Assembly: GCA_004556055.1 (NCBI GenBank)
Contig: SFIW01000012.1
Location: 1-50,002, forward strand
Length of the DNA: 50,002 bases
Source: Planctomycetaceae bacterium
GTDB lineage: Bacteria > Planctomycetota > Planctomycetia > Pirellulales > Thermoguttaceae
Direction: 5' to 3'
In this document: piece after piece, positions 42,426 through 50,002 of the stretch
How positions within the stretch are numbered: the stretch's first letter is position 1
Layout of the letters: every line of letters starts with the position of its first letter
Translations under genes and position numbers: made by a program
The notes under the pieces: generated by a model
Seen by the model: the letters and a program-made list of their open reading frames with translations, nothing else
What the model was told of the DNA's origin: nothing
Database searches by the model: none

Positions 42426-45400
42426 TCAATGATTATTCTTTTTTAACGACTGTTCAAGCGCAGCCTTGGTTTCTAGCTGATCCCTACGCACCTTGTCGAT
42501 ATTCTCGCGTTGCCGCTCAAGGAACTCTGATTCGCGAATTCGCGTTTCAGGATCGACTTCTTGCGATTCAAGCTTGCTAATGCGACTTTCAACTTGCTTG
42601 CGCCACGATTCGTAGACGAGATCGAGCTGTCTGAGATGTTCTTCCGCCTCGTCAAATTTGCCCAACTTTGTCGCGAGTTCCGCTTGGTAACGCCGTATTC
42701 GAAGAATGATCGGCGCGGACTCGAAGCTCGGACGCTCTTGAGCGAAGGTTTCGATCTCGTTTTGAGCGACGTTGAGGAGCTCTTCGGCCTGTTCAAGATT
42801 GCCGAAGGCCGCTTCCGCTTTGGCTCTATTCGTCGCTTCGAAGATGTGGTACAGCTTAACAAGACCTTCGTTGGGGAACTTTTCGCGAATCTTTTGCGTT
42901 TCCGTCATGACGATGCTTTCCAGCGCGCGGTAGCGATTCAACGCGTCTTCTTTGACGCCCGGATCCTGCGCGTTGAGCCATTCTTCATAGAGAACGCGCA
43001 TCATCGTATAGGCGAGCTTGGCGGAGGCTGTGTAGGCGCGTAGGGAATCGGGATAGACTTCGCAAAAGCGCATGGCGATCTGGACGCCCTTTTCCGATTC
43101 CGACCGAACTTTTGCCGTTTGGCGCAATGTCGATAGCCAGAGGATAACGACGGCGTGATAATTCGTTTTAAGCTCGTAATCTTCTATCGTTGTCGCCTGT
43201 AAGGAGTCGGCGAAGGCGCGCGCAAAATCGATTTCTCGCTGGATTGTCGCACGGACGTTGTCTGGAGGGATTGGAATTCTATTGGCGGCTGAAGCGATAA
43301 AGTTTTGTCCTGGTTCGCGATTCCGACGCAACGAAATGATGAGATACGACGCGCGCGCTAGATGAAGACGAGCGACGAGGCGTTCTCGACGCAACGGATC
43401 GGTCGGGGTTTGAATTTGGCGCAAGACTTCCAAGGCGTGAGAACTGTATTTTTCGAGGCTCTGCTGCGTGTCAAAGGAAACGTCGTACATGACAAGAACG
43501 AGTTGCGCCATCTCTGCGGCGACTTCTTCTCGCGCAGGCTCCGTCGTCGCGCAAGCAATAGCTTCGTCGTAGAATTCGAAGGCGTTGTAGAACAAGCTGA
43601 AGTAGCCGTAATTCCCCTGCATGACTCGAATGAGACCAGTTCTAAAAAAGGCCTGAGCGCACCGCTGGCATAAAAGCTGCGACTTCTCAGTGTCCTCGTT
43701 GACTTCAGCGAATTCGCCGTAGAACTTGAGCATTTCGTCTAGGGCGTTCGCTTCGCTTTCGGAGAGGGAGAGGTCGATTGCCGGATTGAACCCTGCGGCG
43801 GATTCATTAATAAGGTCAAAATTGAGGGAGTCGTTTGAGGTCGCGTTTTGAACTAATTTTTCGAAGAGTCTGTCGAAGGCGGTGAACGCAAGATTCAGAT
43901 TCGTCTGAGCGCGCGCCGACTCCGCTTCCTTCGCCGAAACGAGGAGCTTCATCCTGACATTTGCAACGCTTACAAAGAGGAAAAAAGCGAGGAAGAGGAA
44001 GGTGAGAAGAGCGCTTAGCGACGCGACAATTTTATTCCGTTTCGCCCAACGCCACATACTCTCGAGCGCCGAGATGCGTCGCGCTTGTACGGGCCTTCCT
44101 TCTAAGAATCGTCGCAATTCATCGGCGATCTCTTGCGCGGTATAGCGTTTTTCCGGTTCCTTGCTAATCGCTTTGAGAACGATATTTTCGAGGTCGCGCG
44201 GAATGTTCGGGTTGATCTTTCGCAGACGTTCGGGAGATCCTTCAGAGACTCGCGCGACGAGCTTGGAATAGTTGGAGTCGGCATACGCGGGGGTAAATGT
44301 CAAAAGCTCGTAGAGCGTTAGCCCGAGAGAGTAGACGTCGCTTTTTTGCGAGAAGACTCCGTCAAGGGCTTCTGGCGCAAGGTAGCGCAACGTTCCGACA
44401 AGCTGTCCCGCCGTCGTCAAATTATTCGAATTATCGATCGTTCGCGCAAGTCCGAAGTCCGTAATCCATAACTGGCCTCCTGCGTCGACGATGAGATTTG
44501 ACGGCTTGACGTCGCGATGCAGAATATTGTGACGATGCGCGTAGGCGAGCGCCATGGCGCATTGCAAGCCCAAGTCGGCAACCTTTTGATAGTAGTTGGC
44601 GCTGGCGATGTTGACGGTGAGAAGTTCAGAAGTTGGAGTGATAGCGAGGGACGACGCGGAGAGAAACGCGCCTTTCTTATCCTTGGGAACGGCTGATACT
44701 TTCTTTTCCTCTTGTTTTTCTTCCTGTTCATCCTGCTGTTGCTCTTGTATGGGATTAGGAAGAAATAACGTAGTCTCTCCAGAATGAGGAACCGCGTCAA
44801 GTAGTTCCGTTTCGTTCCCGGAGTTTGTTGCGCTCCCGTCTTGCTCAGATTCAGGCGCGCCTTGCACTGACACGCTCGTCGGAGCCGCCGTTGCGTGTTG
44901 AGGATTGCCGGGGGAGGATTTTCTCAGTCGGCGACGACTGGCGTCGATCGTTTGCGTGGCGTCTCTCTCGCGTAAACGTAGAAACTGTTCGAGACTCACG
45001 CCGTCGATAAGCTGCATCGCGTAATAGAAAAGGCTAAGCTGGTCGACCGTATCGTATCCGTATATTGGGACGATATTTGTATGGTGCAACCCTGCGGCGA
45101 TTCGCGCTTCGCGCTGGAATCGTTTGATCGTCTGTTCGCGCTCTCCCGGAAAAATCTTCATGACCTTGAGCGCGACGACGCGTTCGAGCACGTTGTCCCA
45201 AGCCTCGTAGACGACGCCCATGCCGCCGCGTGCAATTTCGCGACGGATGGTGAAGTTCTTGATTTGATCAAGGTGGTCGGGAGCTTCTCCTTGAGATCGG
45301 CTCCTACTTGAGACGCCGGATATAGAGGTAGACGCGCCGCCCTTTTCTAATATGAGGAGGGTGGGGAAGAGCTCGAGAATGTCGTCGGCGTACTCGGGAT

Positions 45401-45557
45401 AACGGCGCGCGTACTCCTGCGCGTCTGGGTTTTTCCCCTGACGATATTCCTCGACAAACGCGGCGGCGAGTTCTTCAAGATCGATTTCAATTCCGACTGC
45501 GGAATAGTTGTTTGAGGCGGGGGCGCCGTTTTTATTCTGTGAGTTCTCTTGAACCAT
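42426..45557 (-). CDS. Membrane-anchored Ser/Thr protein kinase (PknB-like) of planctomycete type
   Basis: The protein has 1043 residues. An N-terminal helical module (EEYRQGKNPDAQEYARRYPEYADDILELF) typical of planctomycete kinases leads to the kinase domain: G-loop IARGGMGVVYEAWD, K131 in VALKVMK, HRD347-349 in ILHRDVKPSNLIVD, DFG in ITDFGLA, and LAPEAL. A low-complexity insert of roughly 110 residues (about 205-315, with Gln/Glu/Lys runs) splits the domain before HRD. All catalytic residues are present. A transmembrane helix follows at about 512-534 (LSALLTFLFLAFFLFVSV), and a 500-residue helical, TPR-like sensor region lies outside the cytosol. The gene is 34 nt downstream of the ECF sigma gene and surely cotranscribed. 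Confidence 0.92.
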   Translation of the reverse strand: MVQENSQNKNGAPASNNYSAVGIEIDLEELAAAFVEEYRQGKNPDAQEYARRYPEYADDILELFPTLLILEKGGASTSISGVSSRSRSQGEAPDHLDQIKNFTIRREIARGGMGVVYEAWDNVLERVVALKVMKIFPGEREQTIKRFQREARIAAGLHHTNIVPIYGYDTVDQLSLFYYAMQLIDGVSLEQFLRLRERDATQTIDASRRRLRKSSPGNPQHATAAPTSVSVQGAPESEQDGSATNSGNETELLDAVPHSGETTLFLPNPIQEQQQDEQEEKQEEKKVSAVPKDKKGAFLSASSLAITPTSELLTVNIASANYYQKVADLGLQCAMALAYAHRHNILHRDVKPSNLIVDAGGQLWITDFGLARTIDNSNNLTTAGQLVGTLRYLAPEALDGVFSQKSDVYSLGLTLYELLTFTPAYADSNYSKLVARVSEGSPERLRKINPNIPRDLENIVLKAISKEPEKRYTAQEIADELRRFLEGRPVQARRISALESMWRWAKRNKIVASLSALLTFLFLAFFLFVSVANVRMKLLVSAKEAESARAQTNLNLAFTAFDRLFEKLVQNATSNDSLNFDLINESAAGFNPAIDLSLSESEANALDEMLKFYGEFAEVNEDTEKSQLLCQRCAQAFFRTGLIRVMQGNYGYFSLFYNAFEFYDEAIACATTEPAREEVAAEMAQLVLVMYDVSFDTQQSLEKYSSHALEVLRQIQTPTDPLRRERLVARLHLARASYLIISLRRNREPGQNFIASAANRIPIPPDNVRATIQREIDFARAFADSLQATTIEDYELKTNYHAVVILWLSTLRQTAKVRSESEKGVQIAMRFCEVYPDSLRAYTASAKLAYTMMRVLYEEWLNAQDPGVKEDALNRYRALESIVMTETQKIREKFPNEGLVKLYHIFEATNRAKAEAAFGNLEQAEELLNVAQNEIETFAQERPSFESAPIILRIRRYQAELATKLGKFDEAEEHLRQLDLVYESWRKQVESRISKLESQEVDPETRIRESEFLERQRENIDKVRRDQLETKAALEQSLKKNNH

Positions 45558-45591
45558 GGGAGGGGATAGGAGAGAGGAGAAAGACTGGGCG

Positions 45592-46269
45592 TTAAATCAG
45601 TTCGTCAATTTTGGCGCTCTTTAAAATAACCTTAAATCTCTTTAGAGCGCGCATGTACATGACGCTAGCTGCGTTTGGCGAGACGTTGAGCTCTTCCGCC
45701 GTCTCGCGATTGCTGAGTTGTTCAAAGTGACGCAGAGAGAGGACTTCGCGATCTTGATCGGAGAGTTCCTCAAGGCAGGCTTTTACCTTTTCAGCAAGTT
45801 CGAGCCTTTGCGCCGCCACAGAGGGGGAGGTATAATCGCCGACAAGGAATAGGGAGGTCGCCGAGGCGTCGGGTAGAACGCGTTTTTCTGAAATTGAAAA
45901 TTCGCGCGCGACGTTTCGTTTTTGCGTTTGACAATATCGACGATAGACGGCGACGAGCTGCTGACCAACGATGAGTCGCAACCATACGAAAGACGATCCC
46001 TTCGGCGCCGAGACGCCGGTGCGCAATTGTCGATACGCTTCGATGAAGGCCTCTTGCAAGACGTCGTTTGCCTCGACGCGGGCGCGTAGCTCCGGTTGAA
46101 GCCGTACTTCGATCATTCTGAGAAGACGTGCGCGGTGAATTTCGAACATCTTTTCGACGATTTCCTTGGCGATTTCGTCTCGTTTGTCGTCGGATGCATT
46201 CTGTAACGCCGAGAGATCGACGTCGGGCGTTTCCGCCTCACGGGGAGCGTCTTTAGTATCTGTCATCAT
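45592..46269 (-). CDS. ECF-type RNA polymerase sigma factor (kinase-linked)
   Basis: The 225-residue protein has sigma region 2 in LRARVEANDVLQEAFIEAYRQ and region 4 in LSDQDREVLSLRHFEQLSNRETAEEL followed by an HTH (NVSPNAASVMYMRALKRFK). It is immediately followed by the Ser/Thr kinase gene. This arrangement matches the planctomycete ECF groups genetically linked to kinases, for which kinase phosphorylation is proposed to replace a classical anti-sigma factor. No anti-sigma gene is visible. Targets are unknown; nearby surface genes are candidates. It is divergent from lysS. Confidence 0.9.
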   Translation of the reverse strand: MMTDTKDAPREAETPDVDLSALQNASDDKRDEIAKEIVEKMFEIHRARLLRMIEVRLQPELRARVEANDVLQEAFIEAYRQLRTGVSAPKGSSFVWLRLIVGQQLVAVYRRYCQTQKRNVAREFSISEKRVLPDASATSLFLVGDYTSPSVAAQRLELAEKVKACLEELSDQDREVLSLRHFEQLSNRETAEELNVSPNAASVMYMRALKRFKVILKSAKIDELI

Positions 46270-46340
46270 GATTCCACGTGGATGAGGTTCATTTTAGCGC
46301 GTCGAACCATAACATGCTAAGAATGAACAACCTTTTTCAT

Positions 46341-46368
46341 ATTCTATCCATACGATAGGAAATAACAA
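46341..46368 (-). promoter_or_regulatory. Candidate promoter of the sigma/kinase operon
   Basis: On the minus strand TTGTTA (46368-46363), a 16-nt spacer and TAGAAT (46346-46341) lie about 70 nt before ATG 46269. The match is moderate; an ECF-type promoter could be used instead. Confidence 0.4.
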
Positions 46369-46498
46369 GGGCGCGAGCATATGGCTAGTAAAGAAAGCGA
46401 AGCGCTATATAATGCGGTGAATTGATAGGTTGCGCTCTTTGCGAGAGACGCTGCGCGCGCCAAGTGTATGACTAAGAGATATCGTTGGAACTAGTAAA

Positions 46499-48046
46499 AT
46501 GGCGAAGAACGAAACAGAGGGAACGGGGGCTGCGTTAGAGGCGGCTCGCCGAGACAAGCTACAAAAGATTGAGGCGATGGGAATCGATCCCTGGGGTTCG
46601 CGATTTGACGATCGTTCCTATATTGGGGACGTTCGCGCTCGAGAAAATGAAATCGTGACGGGCGAACCGATCAAACTTCCGCCGAAGTGGGAAGGCGCTC
46701 CGGAGCGCGTCGAGATCCCGACGAGCGGTCCTCAAGTTCGCGTCGCGGGACGTATCGTCCTTCAGCGCAAACAGGGTAAACTCATCTTCTTGACGATCAA
46801 GGACTGGACGGGCGAAATCCAGATTTTCATTGGCAAGAATCAGGTAGGAGACGCTGCGTGGGAACTTGCGCTCTGCTTCGACCTGGGAGATCTTGTCGGC
46901 GTAGACGGCGAATTCAAGAGAACTCAGACGGGCGAATTGACGATCTTCGCGTCCAAACTCCACTTCATGAGCAAGTCCCTCGAGACTCCCCCTGACAAGT
47001 TCAAGGGTTTGGGAGATCCCGAGCTTCGTTCGCGCTTGCGTTACGTCGACCTCGCGCACAACGACGAAGCGATGACGCGTATGCTTAACCGTACGAAGAT
47101 CGTCGCTTCAGTACGTCAGACGCTCGCGGGAGAAGGTTTCGTTGAAGTGGAAGGTCCGACTCTTCACGCGGTGGCGGGCGGCGCGGCGGCGCGTCCCTTT
47201 GTGACTCATCACAACGCGCTCGATATCGACCTCTACATGCGAATCGCTCTCGAACTCCACCTGAAGCGCCTCCTTGTCGGCGGTATGGAACGCGTCTTTG
47301 AGATTGGCCGCGTCTACCGCAACGAAGGAATCGACCAGACGCATAATCCCGAGTTCACGCTCATGGAGCTCTATCAGGCGTACGGCGATTACAACTCCAT
47401 GATGGATTTGACGGAAAAGATCATTTGCAACGCGATCAAAGCCACTGGTCAGAATTTCGTCATTCCGTGGGGAGGACAGGATATCGACTTTACTCCTCCG
47501 TTTAAGCGCTTGCCGTACTTCGAAGCGCTTGCGCAACACACTGGGATTGATCCGTACAACGACGCGGCGGTGATCAAGTACGCGAAGGAGATCGGAATCG
47601 AAAACGTCGACGGCAAGGACGTCGACGTCTTGCGCAACGACATTTTCGAAGAGAAGGTTGAAGATTCTCTTGTCGGCCCTGTTTTCATTATCGACTATCC
47701 GGCGAGCATTTGCCCGTTGACGAAGCGTAAGCGCTCGAATCCCGCGATTGCGGAACGCTTCGAACTCTTCGTTCGCGGTTGCGAACTTGCGAACGCTTAC
47801 ACGGAACTCAACGATCCCGATCTTCAAGACCAACTTTTCCGCAACCAGCTTAAGGGCCAGGCGGAAGAGGATTCGATGGCGAAGATGGATCACGACTTCA
47901 TTCGCGCGCTTCGTTATGCGATGCCCCCGACTGGCGGTCTGGGGATCGGTATCGATCGCCTCGTCATGATGCTCACGAACACGACGAGTATTCGCGAAGT
48001 CATTCTCTTCCCGCTCTTGAAGCCGGAAGTTTTCGACGCCCGTTGA
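46499..48046 (+). CDS. lysS: Lysyl-tRNA synthetase (class II)
   Basis: The 515-residue enzyme charges tRNA-Lys. An OB-fold anticodon-binding domain (VRVAGRIVLQRKQGKLIFLT) precedes the class II core. Motif 2 is VFEIGRVYRNEGIDQTHNPE with the F-T-L-M-E-L-Y strand. Motif 3 is GLGIGIDRLVMML. The LysS-specific RYVDLAHNDE follows the OB domain, and ASICPLTKRKR-type sequence marks the lysine pocket region. Length and order are standard. A TATAAT at 46408-46413 may be its -10 box, but the -35 is poor. No close operon partner is seen upstream. Confidence 0.96.
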   Translation: MAKNETEGTGAALEAARRDKLQKIEAMGIDPWGSRFDDRSYIGDVRARENEIVTGEPIKLPPKWEGAPERVEIPTSGPQVRVAGRIVLQRKQGKLIFLTIKDWTGEIQIFIGKNQVGDAAWELALCFDLGDLVGVDGEFKRTQTGELTIFASKLHFMSKSLETPPDKFKGLGDPELRSRLRYVDLAHNDEAMTRMLNRTKIVASVRQTLAGEGFVEVEGPTLHAVAGGAAARPFVTHHNALDIDLYMRIALELHLKRLLVGGMERVFEIGRVYRNEGIDQTHNPEFTLMELYQAYGDYNSMMDLTEKIICNAIKATGQNFVIPWGGQDIDFTPPFKRLPYFEALAQHTGIDPYNDAAVIKYAKEIGIENVDGKDVDVLRNDIFEEKVEDSLVGPVFIIDYPASICPLTKRKRSNPAIAERFELFVRGCELANAYTELNDPDLQDQLFRNQLKGQAEEDSMAKMDHDFIRALRYAMPPTGGLGIGIDRLVMMLTNTTSIREVILFPLLKPEVFDAR

Positions 48047-48095
48047 ATTCTGGAGAATAGCGCGTCTTTTTAGCCAAGACGCGAGTCGTTTATAG

Positions 48096-48134
48096 AAAGG
48101 TTTGCCGCGCAGGCCGTCGCGGCGAACCTTTTTT
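48096..48134 (+). terminator. Intrinsic terminator after lysS
   Basis: A 14-bp stem with one G-T pair (48096-48109 with 48118-48131) and an 8-nt loop ends in a T run. A second, perfect 7-bp hairpin (48062-48082) precedes it. Confidence 0.8.
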
Positions 48135-48160
48135 TATCTTATTTACGAGAAGGAGAAGGA

Positions 48161-49408
48161 ATGTCGGATTTGAAGAAAGCGCAACGTCAACGCGCGTTAA
48201 TTTTCATCGCCTGTTGCGGGCTTGTCGCCACGTCGGTGGGGCTGTGCACGAATCCTTACGGGGTGTTCTATACGCCTCTGAGCGAGGCTCTTGGGGTAGG
48301 TCGGGCGGCGGTTACGTTTCACGCGACGATTAGCGGACTTCTAACCGGTCTTCTAGGTCCTTTAATGGTGAGATTAACGGATCGCTTTCCTGTGAAACGG
48401 ATCGTGTGTTTCGGGGCGACGATGTGCGCGCTTTCCTTTTTTCTGATGATCGAAGCGAAGAGCGTCTGGATGCTGAATCTTTGCGGGGTCTTTCGCGGAA
48501 TCGGGGACAGTTGCTTCTTCATGCCGATAATCACGCTGATTTTAGGGAACTGGTTTAAGAAGAATCTCGGGAGCGTAATGGGGATCGTGATGGCGTTTTC
48601 GGGAATCGTCGGAGCGGCGATGAGTCCGATATTGGCGAAGGTCATCGCGCTTTACGGGTACAAGACGGCGTTGGCTCTTTGCGGAACGTTCGTTGTGTTG
48701 ACGACGTATCCTCTCAGCGGAACGATTTTGAAGCTTAAGCCTGAAAGAAGCGCGCCTGAGGAGGAAACGTCGGAACGCGTCGCCAGCGTCTCCGATTCCG
48801 CGCGTCTTGTTAATCGCTTTTCCTATTCGTCCCCCGTCTTTTATTGTCTAGTGGGTATGACGTTCCTGAGCGTCTTCGTCATCGGATTGACGTCGCATAT
48901 CTCGGGGATCGGGGAGAATCTTGGCGTCGGGGCGGAAATTGGGGCGACGATGATCTCTGCGGCGATGATTGGAAATATCTTCTCGAAGTTCGCGGCGGGA
49001 TTCTCTTCCGATAAGATCGGTCCGGTAAAGACATTCGCGTTGACCTTCCTTATTGCGACGTCAGGGTGCGCGCTCATGCTTATGACGCGGACGACGTCGT
49101 TCCTTCTCGTCGCGTCCTTCCTTTACGGAACGATCTACGCGGTGACCGCGATCGGTCTGCCAAGCGTCGTGCGCCTCGTATATGGAGATCGCCAATATGG
49201 ACGGGCCTTCTCGATTATCTCAATGGTCTCCGTCGTCGCGCCGTCCGTCTCGATGTTCGTCGTCGGTTATCTCTACGACCTTGCGGGGAATTACGCGCTC
49301 GCGATCAAAATCTGCGGAGGGTCAGCGCTCGGCGCCCTCGCGCTCTGGCTCCTAGCCGTGAAACTCGCTAAACGATACAACGATTTCCCTGACGCCGAGA
49401 ACGCTTGA
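48161..49408 (+). CDS. Major facilitator superfamily transporter
   Basis: The 415-residue inner-membrane protein has twelve hydrophobic segments in two bundles of six, with a charged central loop (about 190-215, KLKPERSAPEEETSERV). The A-type motif between helices 2 and 3 is RLTDRFPVKRI (the usual D-R-x-x-R-R pattern), and the second half repeats it weakly as SSDKIGPVKTF. The opening GLCTNPYGVFYTPLSEALGVGRAAVTF resembles monocarboxylate/oxalate-formate type MFS carriers. The substrate is not determinable. It is preceded by AGAAGGAGAAGGA, a strong ribosome site, 114 nt after lysS. Confidence 0.85.
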   Translation: MSDLKKAQRQRALIFIACCGLVATSVGLCTNPYGVFYTPLSEALGVGRAAVTFHATISGLLTGLLGPLMVRLTDRFPVKRIVCFGATMCALSFFLMIEAKSVWMLNLCGVFRGIGDSCFFMPIITLILGNWFKKNLGSVMGIVMAFSGIVGAAMSPILAKVIALYGYKTALALCGTFVVLTTYPLSGTILKLKPERSAPEEETSERVASVSDSARLVNRFSYSSPVFYCLVGMTFLSVFVIGLTSHISGIGENLGVGAEIGATMISAAMIGNIFSKFAAGFSSDKIGPVKTFALTFLIATSGCALMLMTRTTSFLLVASFLYGTIYAVTAIGLPSVVRLVYGDRQYGRAFSIISMVSVVAPSVSMFVVGYLYDLAGNYALAIKICGGSALGALALWLLAVKLAKRYNDFPDAENA

Positions 49409-49488
49409 GAGACGCGTTTATTGCGCGTTCTTCTCTTTTTCGTCCCCTAAAACGTTTGCCTTTTTGCTTTGAACAGGTATTTTTTGAG

Positions 49489-49494
49489 TATAAT
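49489..49494 (+). promoter_or_regulatory. Candidate -10 box of the AlbA_2 gene
   Basis: A perfect TATAAT stands 33 nt before ATG 49527. Upstream TTGAAC/TTTGAA options have spacers of only 14-15 nt, so the -35 is uncertain. Confidence 0.35.
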
Positions 49495-49526
49495 AGGATG
49501 AGGGACGTTCTGTAAGGAAAAGAGAA

Positions 49527-50002
49527 ATGACGACTTATATCGAATCAGAAACCGTTGAGTTGAAGTCAAGATTTACGGACTCGATCTGCAAAGAGATTGT
49601 CGCCTTTCTCAATACGAATGGAGGCGACGTCATAATTGGCGTCGACGATTCGGGGAAAGTGGTTGGTCTAAAAGATCCTGACGAAACTTCTAAAAAGGTT
49701 TCCGATGTTCTTTCCGATCAGATCGAACCGAATCCTCAGTCGAGCGTTACGACGGAAGTGCGAATCGAAGAGGGGGTTCCAATTCTTCTCGTGCACGTTC
49801 AAAAGGGAGAACGCCCTCTCTATTGTCAGAAGAAGTACGGCTATTCTTCGGTCGGATGCGTCGTAAGAATTGGCTCCGCGTGTAAAAGTATGACGGAAGA
49901 ACAAATACGCGAACGATATGAGAGAAACTTTGTCGAATCTGACCTCATGACGGAGACTCCTGCGAAATATGGAGCCATTACGTTAAAAACGCTGAAAATC
50001 TA
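49527..50002 (+). CDS. AlbA_2 (Schlafen-like) domain protein, cut by the window end
   Basis: From ATG 49527, preceded by AAGGAAAAGAGAA, the frame is open to the last base (158 codons read), so the gene continues beyond the window. The start reads ESETVELKSRFTDSICKEIVAFLNTNGGDVIIGV, followed by DDSGKVVGL. This is the AlbA_2 domain: E-x-x-x-x-E-x-K, then a-F-x-N-T-x-G-G-x-x-x-x-G-V-x-D. Such proteins usually continue with a winged-helix or ATPase-type C-terminal region and are often called putative DNA-binding or transcriptional regulators. Some act in phage defence or toxin systems. Only the N-terminal domain is visible, so no function is assigned. Confidence 0.82.
   Translation, partial: MTTYIESETVELKSRFTDSICKEIVAFLNTNGGDVIIGVDDSGKVVGLKDPDETSKKVSDVLSDQIEPNPQSSVTTEVRIEEGVPILLVHVQKGERPLYCQKKYGYSSVGCVVRIGSACKSMTEEQIRERYERNFVESDLMTETPAKYGAITLKTLKI

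Noticed and set aside
1..50002. Insertion sequences, prophage or integrative element
   Set aside because: No transposase, integrase, terminal inverted repeats or target duplications were seen. The tRNA pair has no adjacent integrase and no partial tRNA copy other than the intact tandem genes.

Overview
The window looks like a chromosomal segment of a planctomycete (Planctomycetota, probably a Pirellulales-like lineage). The evidence is: a DUF1559 protein with a prepilin-type N-terminus, a planctomycete-style ECF sigma factor lying 34 nt upstream of a large Ser/Thr kinase, small carboxypeptidase-regulatory-like lipoproteins, a Tat-exported Gfo/Idh/MocA oxidoreductase, and very large secreted proteins of unknown function. 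GC content looks moderate for the phylum, and one aldolase-VOC fusion resembles gut Firmicutes proteins, so an animal- or insect-gut lineage is possible, but that is inference. I see no phage, transposase, integrase or CRISPR array.

Layout. 1-5.7 kb: the tail of an ABC-2-type permease, a half-size EamA transporter, an outer-membrane porin, an NhaC-type antiporter and a Tat-exported oxidoreductase. 5.9-17.5 kb (mostly +): a secreted lactonase, an orphan GcvPA-like protein, a HAD phosphatase, TrkA, a TPR lipoprotein, RecG, Rho behind a long leader, a stand-alone GlcNAc-1-P uridylyltransferase and a 72-residue lipoprotein. 17.6-22.7 kb (-): pyrC and pyrB, then a large lipoprotein with a transglutaminase-like fold. 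23-24.9 kb (+): a KDPG-aldolase/VOC fusion and an SGNH hydrolase. 25-28 kb (-): aroC, purB and two tandem identical tRNA-Pro(CGG) genes.

28.3-46.3 kb is an envelope and secretion region: a 5'-truncated DUF1559 copy, the full-length DUF1559 pseudopilin-like gene, a small lipoprotein, a thioredoxin-fold protein without its cysteines, a Cys-rich secreted protein, a 1158-residue secreted protein, a secretin with a long helical N-terminus, and the kinase/ECF sigma pair. 46.5-50 kb (+): lysS, an MFS transporter and the start of an AlbA_2-domain protein cut by the window edge.

Housekeeping genes supply pyrimidine, purine, chorismate, UDP-GlcNAc, tRNA charging, DNA repair and transcription termination functions. 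The accessory genes point to sugar and sugar-acid catabolism (lactonase, oxidoreductase, KDPG aldolase, SGNH esterase) and a complex cell surface. Many genes end at clear intrinsic terminators, and several have good TTGACR-like/TATAAT-like promoters. The most unusual signals are the truncated DUF1559 duplicate and a series of enzyme-fold proteins that have lost their catalytic signature residues.
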